Source: an uncultured Treponema sp. (lineage in GTDB: Bacteria; Spirochaetota; Spirochaetia; Treponematales; Treponemataceae). From it: a DNA stretch of 6,105 nt. Location of the stretch: the NCBI GenBank assembly GCA_937890485.1, contig CALBXN010000034.1, positions 1 to 6,105 of the forward strand, written 5' to 3'. Numbering within the stretch: position 1 is the first letter of the stretch; each line of letters begins with the position of its first letter. The translations under genes were made by a program, and so were the position numbers. The notes under the pieces are model-generated. The model did not search any database. It was not told the origin of the DNA and was given only the letters and a program-made list of their open reading frames with translations. This document shows, piece by piece, positions 1-4,862 of the stretch.

Positions 1-432
1 CTTGTTATTGCTGCACTTATGGCAAATGGTGAAAGTACTCGCCGCCGCCGAGAATGTAACTCATGTGGATACAGATTTACAAGTTACGAACATATCGAAG
101 AAAAACCATTTATGGTTGTAAAACGAGATAATCGCAGACAACCATTTGATAGACAAAAATTAGAAAAAGGAATTGAACGAGCTCTAGAAAAACGACCAGT
201 TTCAACTTTAACTATCGAAAATATTGTAAATGAGATAGAAGACCTTGCAATAACAAAAGGTAAAGTTACTAGAGAAATTTCTACATCAGAATTAGGTGAC
301 TTGGTTTTAGAAAGATTAAGTTCAGTAGACAAAGTTGCCTATATCAGATTTGCTTCTGTATACAAACATTTTGAAAACTTAGATGAATTTATTCAAGAAG
401 TAAAAAAAATTGATGACACAACAGAAAAATAA
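1..432 (+). CDS. nrdR: NrdR, transcriptional repressor of ribonucleotide reductase genes (5' partial)
   Basis: NrdR binds ATP/dATP through an ATP-cone and represses ribonucleotide reductase operons at NrdR boxes. The frame is open to the left edge, so the ATG at 19 is an internal Met and not the start. The start and the first CxxC pair of the zinc ribbon lie outside the window. In the 143 visible residues the second zinc-ribbon pair is seen (C19-x2-C22, after the RRRRE signature), then an ATP-cone from about residue 37 to 136 beginning FMVVKRDNRRQPFDRQKL and containing the family stretch VAYIRFASVYKHF. NrdR proteins are usually about 150-160 residues, so roughly 15-20 are missing. The first visible residues (LVIAAL) do not match the usual V-[VI]-[DE]-S-R and are one residue short, which may be divergence or an end-of-sequence error. 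The stop is followed by a 113-base gap before padR. I see no clear terminator. Confidence 0.93.
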   Translation, partial: LVIAALMANGESTRRRRECNSCGYRFTSYEHIEEKPFMVVKRDNRRQPFDRQKLEKGIERALEKRPVSTLTIENIVNEIEDLAITKGKVTREISTSELGDLVLERLSSVDKVAYIRFASVYKHFENLDEFIQEVKKIDDTTEK

Positions 433-455
433 TGAATAATTAAAAAAAAAATTGC

Positions 456-497
456 ATAGTGTATATTGACAAAATAATATTATACATTATATAGTAT
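456..497 (+). promoter_or_regulatory. Candidate PadR operator: inverted repeats over the -35 and -10
   Basis: Two overlapping dyads are visible. The outer one is ATAGTGTATA (456-465) facing TATACATTAT (481-490), matching 9 of 10 positions with a 15-base spacer that holds the -35. The second is ATAC (482-485), eight bases, then GTAT (494-497), spanning the -10. PadR-family repressors are known to bind short dyads of the ATGT-N8/10-ACAT type and often repress their own operon. The ATAC-N8-GTAT spacing fits that form but the letters differ. Autoregulation is an inference. The AT-rich context raises the chance of accidental symmetry. Confidence 0.4.
466..495 (+). promoter_or_regulatory. Sigma70-type promoter of the padR operon
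   Basis: TTGACA at 466-471 is a perfect -35 hexamer. TATAGT at 490-495 is a 5/6 match to the -10 hexamer, with an 18-base spacer. An alternative -10 is TATATA at 488-493 with a 16-base spacer. Transcription would start near 502, giving a leader of about 44 bases before the padR ATG at 546. It is the only good promoter seen between nrdR and padR and should drive padR, the HAAS-toastrack gene and pspC together. The region is very AT-rich, so the -10 choice is less certain than the -35. Confidence 0.6.
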
Positions 498-545
498 CAT
501 TATCAAAACAATATTATAACAATAAAACTTATAAATGGAGGTTGT

Positions 546-863
546 ATGTCTTTTACAAGTGGTTCTACACTACTTGATACAGTTGTTTTAGCAGTTGTTT
601 CAAGAGAAGGAACCTATGGATACAAAATTACACAAGATGTTAGAAATGTAATTGACATCTCTGAAAGTACTTTGTATCCAGTTTTACGCCGACTTCAAAA
701 AGAAGGAATGTTAGAAACCTACGATGTTGAAGTAGACGGAAGGAATAGACGTTACTACAAAATTACATCAATTGGAATGATAAAACTTGACGAGGAGCGT
801 AGTAATTGGAAAAAATATGTTGAACAAATAAATTTTGTTCTTTTTGGTAACAAAAAAATCTAA
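546..863 (+). CDS. PadR-family transcriptional regulator (short form)
   Basis: A 105-residue winged-helix DNA-binding protein of the PadR family, probably a dimeric repressor. Visible hallmarks are the N-terminal helix with LLDTVVLAVVSREGTYGYKI (about 9-28), the recognition-helix region ISESTLYPVLRRLQKEGML (38-56), and the beta-wing GRNRRYYKIT (65-74). A short C-terminal helix (about 76-99) would serve dimerisation. The short C-terminal part places it in the small PadR subfamily rather than the AphA/PadR long form. The ATG follows GGAGG at 537-541 with a rather tight 4-base gap, and no in-frame upstream start fits the family better. It is the first gene of an operon with the HAAS-toastrack gene 32 bases downstream and pspC after it. 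That gene order is typical of regulators of envelope-stress modules. The inducer is unknown. The operator candidate lies at 456-497. Confidence 0.92.
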   Translation: MSFTSGSTLLDTVVLAVVSREGTYGYKITQDVRNVIDISESTLYPVLRRLQKEGMLETYDVEVDGRNRRYYKITSIGMIKLDEERSNWKKYVEQINFVLFGNKKI

Positions 864-895
864 CAAATCTGTTTAAAACAGAAAGGAATTAATTT

Positions 896-1774
896 ATGAC
901 TAAATATGAATATCTAGCAGAATTAGAAAAAAAATTGGATATGCTTTCTTACGAAGATAAAAATCAGGCTTTAGAATATTACGAAAGTTATTTTGAAGAC
1001 GCAGGAAAAGAAAACATCGCTAAAGTAATAGAAGAATTAGGAAGTCCCGAAGCACTTGCTAAATCAATCTGTGATGGAGTTCCAGGAGTTCTTGCAAATT
1101 TACCTCCAGCAGCAAAGACTTATACAGAGTACAATAATGAATCAATTAAATCCATCGATGGAAAATTCGGAGCATGTAGAATCTTAGTTACAGAAGGTGA
1201 AACTTTTTCCATTGAACAAAAAAATATGGGTTCAAACAAAGTTGATGTAAATTTAAGTTCTGATGGAACACTTTCAATTACTAATAAAGAAAATTTGTTA
1301 GGAATTTTTTCTGGAATTTCTTTAAAGAAAGAACATTTATGTCCAACAATATTACTAACATTACCTAAAAACTTATATTTGGAAAATTTTGTAATAGACC
1401 TTGGTGCTGGAAGTTTTGAAGCAAAAGAAGTGAATATCCAGTGTAAAAAAGCAAAATTAACTGTTGGGGCTGGACAAATTATTGTTAAAGAAATTAATTC
1501 TACACAAACAGAATTAAATTGTGGCATGGGTTCAATTGATGTACAAGGAAAACTTACAAGCAAAATTAATGCTGAATGTGGAATGGGTTCAATTGTTGCA
1601 ACAATTATGGGTAATGAATCTGATTATGGTTATCAAGCACAAGTAGGACTTGGTGAAGTAAAAGTTGGCAACAATAAAATAAATGGATTAAGCCAATACA
1701 CATCAACAATAACTGCTGAAAATAAAATTATTGCAAATTGTGGAATGGGTGCAATTAAATTCCATTTTAAATAA
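896..1774 (+). CDS. HAAS (DUF1700) - toastrack (DUF4097) fusion protein
   Basis: A 292-residue two-domain protein. Residues 1-63 form a helical HAAS/DUF1700 domain (EYLAELEKKLDMLSYEDKNQ, YYESYFEDAG, VIEELGSPEALAKSI), a family usually encoded next to PadR genes and thought to relay signals. A Pro-rich linker (about 64-85) leads to a DUF4097/toastrack beta domain (about 85-292). That domain has repeated rungs LGAGSFEAK (169), VGAGQIIVK (190), CGMGSIDVQ (209), CGMGSIVAT (228), GLGEVKVG (251) and CGMGAIKFHF (282). I see no signal peptide and no transmembrane segment, so it should be cytoplasmic, unlike relatives that carry a membrane helix between the domains. Bacillus YvlB is a comparable soluble DUF4097 protein beside a PspC gene. 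AAAGGAA at 882-888 gives a good ribosome site, 7 bases before the ATG. A likely role is coupling PadR to an envelope signal, but this is inferred from context only. Confidence 0.85.
   Translation: MTKYEYLAELEKKLDMLSYEDKNQALEYYESYFEDAGKENIAKVIEELGSPEALAKSICDGVPGVLANLPPAAKTYTEYNNESIKSIDGKFGACRILVTEGETFSIEQKNMGSNKVDVNLSSDGTLSITNKENLLGIFSGISLKKEHLCPTILLTLPKNLYLENFVIDLGAGSFEAKEVNIQCKKAKLTVGAGQIIVKEINSTQTELNCGMGSIDVQGKLTSKINAECGMGSIVATIMGNESDYGYQAQVGLGEVKVGNNKINGLSQYTSTITAENKIIANCGMGAIKFHFK
1520..1757 (+). repeat. Three degenerate 19-bp direct repeats encoding CGMG rungs
   Basis: Near-identical 19-base units occur at 1520-1538, 1577-1595 and 1739-1757, all with the core TGTGG[CA]ATGGGT. The first two differ at one base, and the third differs from the second at two. 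All are in the same frame and encode Cys-Gly-Met-Gly plus a following [SA]-I, so they are internal repeats of the toastrack beta-domain and not a mobile or regulatory repeat. The close nucleotide match suggests fairly recent internal duplication or conversion, or strong constraint on the rung. Confidence 0.7.
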
Positions 1775-1808
1775 TAATTAACAAACAATTTTTTATAGGA
1801 GAATTTTT

Positions 1809-2006
1809 ATGGGAAAGAAACTTTATAAATCACACAAAAAAATGATTTGTGGTGTATGTGCAGGAATTGCTGAATATTTTAACATCGATCCAACAATCGT
1901 AAGATTGATTACTGTAATATTAAGTCTTGGTGGAATTGGTTTAGGAGTTGTAATTTATATTATTGCCGCAATAATTATTCCATTTCCATCAATTGATGAA
2001 CAATAG
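1809..2006 (+). CDS. PspC-domain small membrane protein
   Basis: A 65-residue protein that is almost exactly one PspC domain (phage shock protein C, PF04024). The family signature is clear: KKLYKSHKKMICGVCAGIAE, then YFNIDPTIVRL, a Gly-rich turn GGIGLG and YIIAAIIIP at the end of the membrane part. Hydrophobic residues from about 32 to 58 form a membrane segment, possibly interrupted at the Gly-rich point. Enterobacterial PspC proteins are longer because of a cytoplasmic tail, so this is a minimal form, as in many Gram-positive and spirochaete modules. AGGAGAA at 1797-1803 is a strong ribosome site before the ATG. It lies 34 bases after the HAAS-toastrack gene and ends the operon, followed at once by a hairpin terminator. 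A role in sensing or relaying envelope stress is known for the family. No PspA or PspB is seen in this window. Confidence 0.92.
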   Translation: MGKKLYKSHKKMICGVCAGIAEYFNIDPTIVRLITVILSLGGIGLGVVIYIIAAIIIPFPSIDEQ

Positions 2007-2012
2007 AAATTT

Positions 2013-2609
2013 CTAAATCTTAAAGGTTCTTCTCTGAATTGGAGAAGGACCTATTTTTTTACAAATTTCTTTGTGTAATTTAGTTGGATAACCTTTATGT
2101 TTTTCATATTGATATTCAGGATATATTTTTGAATATTCAATCATTAATTTATCACGAGCAGTTTTTGCTAAAATTGAAGCAGCCATTACAGAAGGTTCTG
2201 TAGCATCAGCTTTTACCTTTGCAACACATTCAATTTTTTCACTAACATTTAATTTTGGAAAATAAATTCCATCAACAATTATTTTATTAACTTCCCCTGA
2301 AAAAATATTTCCATTGGGAGTAACTAAAGATTCATAAGCATTTTTCATTGCTAACAAACTTGCATTTAAAATATTGATTTCGTCAATAACATTATGAGGA
2401 ATATGAACTACACTCCAAGCAATACATTTTTCTTTGATTAAAATTTCTAAAGCATTACGTTTTTTTTCTGAAAGTTTTTTTGAATCATTTAATAATTCAA
2501 TTTCAAAATCATCTGGCAAAATTACAGCAGCAGCAGTTACTGGTCCTGCCAAAGGACCTCTTCCGGCTTCATCAATACCACAAATTATTTTATTCATATT
2601 ATCATCCAT
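2013..2609 (-). CDS. rnhB: Ribonuclease HII
   Basis: RNase HII cleaves RNA in RNA-DNA hybrids and starts removal of single ribonucleotides misincorporated in DNA. The 198 residues are normal for the family. Catalytic residues fit the DEDD set: D13 and E14 in GIDEAGRGPLAGPV, D113 in IIVDG and D135 in KADA. Other family marks are DSKKLSEKKR (42-51), SVMAASILAKTARD (140-153), YPEYQYEKHKGYPTKLH and the C-terminal SPIQRRTF. Two starts are possible. The first ATG (2609) has no clear ribosome site. The ATG at 2597 (Met5) has a weak GGAT 6 bases upstream and gives the common MNKIICGIDEAGRG start. It is separated by 71 bases from the upstream membrane-protein gene on the same strand, and no convincing own promoter is visible. 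Its 3' end overlaps the terminator of the convergent pspC operon. Confidence 0.96.
   Translation of the reverse strand: MDDNMNKIICGIDEAGRGPLAGPVTAAAVILPDDFEIELLNDSKKLSEKKRNALEILIKEKCIAWSVVHIPHNVIDEINILNASLLAMKNAYESLVTPNGNIFSGEVNKIIVDGIYFPKLNVSEKIECVAKVKADATEPSVMAASILAKTARDKLMIEYSKIYPEYQYEKHKGYPTKLHKEICKKIGPSPIQRRTFKI
2024..2060 (+). terminator. Rho-independent terminator of the padR-pspC operon
   Basis: Bases 2024-2034 (AGGTTCTTCTC) pair with 2042-2052 in an 11-bp stem containing one G-U pair. The loop is about 7 bases, or 5 if T2035-G2041 also pairs. An A and then seven T (2054-2060) follow. The structure begins 17 bases after the pspC stop. It lies wholly within the last codons of rnhB on the opposite strand. 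Downstream of the hairpin on the - strand there is no comparable T run, so it should work mainly for + strand transcripts. Confidence 0.88.
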
Positions 2610-2680
2610 AAAAATTATTTTATTGTAAAAAATAATTGCTGTGTATCTTCGTTATGTGGTAACTTTCCAATAACAAAAGA

Positions 2681-3733
2681 TTAAAAATTAGAATCGGACT
2701 CTGAGTGATGAAGTTCAAGTTGAGGATTATCTGCAACATAATCCATGCTAACACTACGCAATTCTCCATCATTAGTAAATATAGAAATGAAAGTATAAGA
2801 ATTTATCCAAGAAGAATTTTCATCACACAAACCAACTGTTTTAATTCCAGACCAATCTGGACAATATGCATAAATTATCAAGTCTTCATCTTCAAGAGGA
2901 ATAGGATTTATTCCATCTGGAATAATTTTTATTTGTGGTAATTCAAATTCATTTGATAATGACATCCAATTTGAAACATAATCTTTTATATGATTTTTTG
3001 CTTCTTCTGAAATTTCAAAAAAAGAATTTGCGTCAATATAATATTCTTGTTGAAATTTCAAATCTTCATTTTCATTTTCAAAAGACAAAACATAAATATT
3101 TTTATCTCGTCCTTCAAAAACAAAACCATTATTATTTGCAAAAATTTTTCCAGTTGGATAAATTGGCGAAAATAAATTTTTAGACACTTCATCAGAAAAT
3201 AAAATTTCTTGACCATTAAGAATATTTACAAAATGAAATTTCAATGTAGCATCAATAAAAACAATTACATTCTGATAAAATCCTAAAGAAGTAATTATAG
3301 GAAAATCGTTTTTTAAAATCCAATTATCAATTACAGGAAAGTTAACATCGTAGTCAGAAGAAAATCTTGATAGAACTCCAGTTGCTTGTATTGTAGTGTT
3401 ATTATCCAATAAAACAAATTCTATTCCATCAATATCGTAAGTTGTTTTAAATTGAATTAATTCATTTGTAAATTCCTCTACAGAACAAAAAGAAAAATTT
3501 ATTTCAGAAAAATTTATTTCACCACTTTCTAAAACAATCTTTTCGTTTTTTATTGGAACAGAATTTTCAAAATTAGGATTTGAATTATCTAAAAATATTT
3601 TTGCAATAATTTCGTTATAGTTTTTTGTTAAATCTGGAAAGATATTAAATTTAATTAAAATAAAAAAAGCCAAAACAAATAAAAATAAAATAGATAAAAT
3701 GCTAAAAAAAATTTTTACAGAAGATTTATTCAT
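2681..3733 (-). CDS. Membrane-anchored extracytoplasmic protein, possible beta-propeller-like repeats
   Basis: I do not recognise this family. From the second ATG (3733) the protein has 350 residues. An N-terminal hydrophobic segment (about residues 7-28, after a short Lys-containing start) with no clear cleavage site would anchor it with the rest outside the cytoplasm. The middle (about 136-222) holds two similar stretches: FPIITSLGFYQNVIVFIDAT followed by FHFVNILNGQEIL, and SPIYPTGKIFANNNGFVFEG followed by NIYVLSF. These look like blades of a PQQ/WD-type propeller, but two blades are too few for a full one. The C-terminal part (about 265-335) is beta-rich, with an acidic, Ser-rich tail. The ATG at 3739 is also possible, but the ribosome site GAGGGAG (3740-3746) abuts it and is properly spaced for 3733. 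The start overlaps the upstream stop by 8 bases (ATGAATAA), pointing to translational coupling with that gene. Confidence 0.75.
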   Translation of the reverse strand: MNKSSVKIFFSILSILFLFVLAFFILIKFNIFPDLTKNYNEIIAKIFLDNSNPNFENSVPIKNEKIVLESGEINFSEINFSFCSVEEFTNELIQFKTTYDIDGIEFVLLDNNTTIQATGVLSRFSSDYDVNFPVIDNWILKNDFPIITSLGFYQNVIVFIDATLKFHFVNILNGQEILFSDEVSKNLFSPIYPTGKIFANNNGFVFEGRDKNIYVLSFENENEDLKFQQEYYIDANSFFEISEEAKNHIKDYVSNWMSLSNEFELPQIKIIPDGINPIPLEDEDLIIYAYCPDWSGIKTVGLCDENSSWINSYTFISIFTNDGELRSVSMDYVADNPQLELHHSESDSNF

Positions 3734-4844
3734 TTTCATCTCCCTCTGTTTTTAAATTAGAAATCATTAAATATTTTGAGTAATCTAAATTCAAAAGAAA
3801 TTTTGTATTTTCTAAAAAACTATTTATAAATTCAATATCAATACAAAATGCAAAATAAAAATTTTCTAAAATTTTATTATAAAATTTAACTTCAGTTTCA
3901 TTAAGCAAAGTTGAAATATCAAATCCTTCTTTTAAACTTTTATATAACAAACTAGAAAATAAATTACAAAATTCATATTGTAATGAAACTTCGTACAAAC
4001 TATTTTCTACCGAAAACAAACTATAAAGTTCATCATAAAAATTTTTTGGTAAAATATAATTTTTATTTTCAAATTTAGTTTTATCAAAATCAAAATAATT
4101 TACTTTGTATAAAAGTTCAGAAGTTTTTATAAAAGAATCCAATAGCAAATTATATTTTTTATCATTAAATATGATATATAAAAATTTTGGATTATTACAA
4201 ACTTCATAAAATGATTTTTCTGACATTGCCATAGGAACATCTAAAACTTCTTTATTTTTATTTAACCTAAATAACATTCCTTCAACTTTTGACAAATTAT
4301 AATAAAAATCATTTCTCATTTTTGTATCAGAAATTAATTCATAATTACTTTCATCATTTTGAAATTTAAAATCTTCTATAGAAAAATTTTCGAGAGGCAA
4401 AACAAATTCAACATTGTAAATTGAAGAAAAAGATTTTACATAATTGTAAGCAACAATTTCTGATTTACCCAATCGAAAATTTTCTTTAAGATAATTCCAA
4501 AACAAAATTATTTCATTATCAATAATATTTTTAGAATTTTCATCATCGATTTTGTTTCTAAAAAAATTCCAATAAAATAAAGATTCAGTAATTAAATAAG
4601 GCAACATAGGTGAAAAAGTATTTTCTAAATTGTAAAATTCATCAGAAAGACTTGCATAACTTTTTAAATAATCATTTTGATTTGTTATCAAATATTCTTT
4701 TAACATTGAAGAATAATTATTATAGTTTTCAATAATTTTTTCATGTTCAGTATTTTCAGTATCAACAATTATAATTTCTTGGGCAAAGATATTAAAATTA
4801 ATTGTAACCAAAATTGAAAGGATTAAAAATAAAACTTTTTTCAA
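3726..4844 (-). CDS. Exported protein of unknown family (signal peptide, TTG start)
   Basis: I do not recognise this family. The 372-residue product begins with a textbook signal peptide: MKK, a hydrophobic core LFLILSILVTI and a likely signal peptidase I site after A21 (NIFA/QE). A lipobox Cys is absent, so it should be periplasmic or secreted, not a lipoprotein. The mature part looks mainly helical, rich in Asn, Phe, Tyr, Leu, Glu and Lys, with no further membrane segment and no recognisable catalytic motif. The only three Cys (C216, C293, C334) are far apart. The start is TTG: an in-frame TAA lies two codons upstream, no ATG occurs before residue 47, and GAGG at 4851-4854 is 6 bases before it. 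The upstream beta-helix gene ends 18 bases away, and the downstream membrane protein overlaps its stop. A partner role in a surface or envelope assembly is inferred from this packing only. Confidence 0.8.
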   Translation of the reverse strand: MKKVLFLILSILVTINFNIFAQEIIIVDTENTEHEKIIENYNNYSSMLKEYLITNQNDYLKSYASLSDEFYNLENTFSPMLPYLITESLFYWNFFRNKIDDENSKNIIDNEIILFWNYLKENFRLGKSEIVAYNYVKSFSSIYNVEFVLPLENFSIEDFKFQNDESNYELISDTKMRNDFYYNLSKVEGMLFRLNKNKEVLDVPMAMSEKSFYEVCNNPKFLYIIFNDKKYNLLLDSFIKTSELLYKVNYFDFDKTKFENKNYILPKNFYDELYSLFSVENSLYEVSLQYEFCNLFSSLLYKSLKEGFDISTLLNETEVKFYNKILENFYFAFCIDIEFINSFLENTKFLLNLDYSKYLMISNLKTEGDENE

Positions 4845-4854
4845 AAGTTACCTC
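4845..4854 (-). promoter_or_regulatory. Ribosome binding site fixing a TTG start
   Basis: On the - strand GAGGT is followed by AACTT and then TTG. The GAGG core is at 4851-4854 and the 6-base spacing is optimal. It supports TTG at 4844 as the true start, giving the complete signal peptide. No in-frame ATG is available nearby. Confidence 0.75.
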
Positions 4855-4862
4855 GCTAAGAA

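Noticed and set aside
84..332. 82-codon open frame on the - strand inside nrdR
   Set aside because: It is antisense to the conserved ATP-cone coding region and has no recognisable motif.
1120..1563. 147-codon open frame on the - strand inside the HAAS-toastrack gene
   Set aside because: It lies antisense to a gene with clear domain content, and its translation shows no family motif. It is a shadow frame.
2613..2637. AT-only inverted repeat AATTATTTT / AAAATAATT upstream of rnhB, with a T run on the - strand
   Set aside because: The 9-bp stem has no G-C pair and lies in AT-rich DNA directly before a start codon. It is too weak for a terminator and likely to occur by chance.
2651..2674. Inverted repeat GTTAT(G)TGG / CCAATAAC after the membrane-protein gene
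   Set aside because: The stem contains a bulge, is short, and has no T run directly following on the - strand, so I do not call it a terminator.
2610..2680. Possible rnhB promoter (TTGGAA and GATACA, 17-base spacing, - strand)
   Set aside because: The -10 candidate matches only 3 of 6 bases. This is not enough to call a promoter, so rnhB may be read from upstream.
2434..3183. Three + strand open frames (2434-2628, 2705-2941, 2935-3183)
   Set aside because: They are opposite rnhB and the membrane-protein gene, have low-complexity translations and no ribosome sites of note. They are shadow frames.
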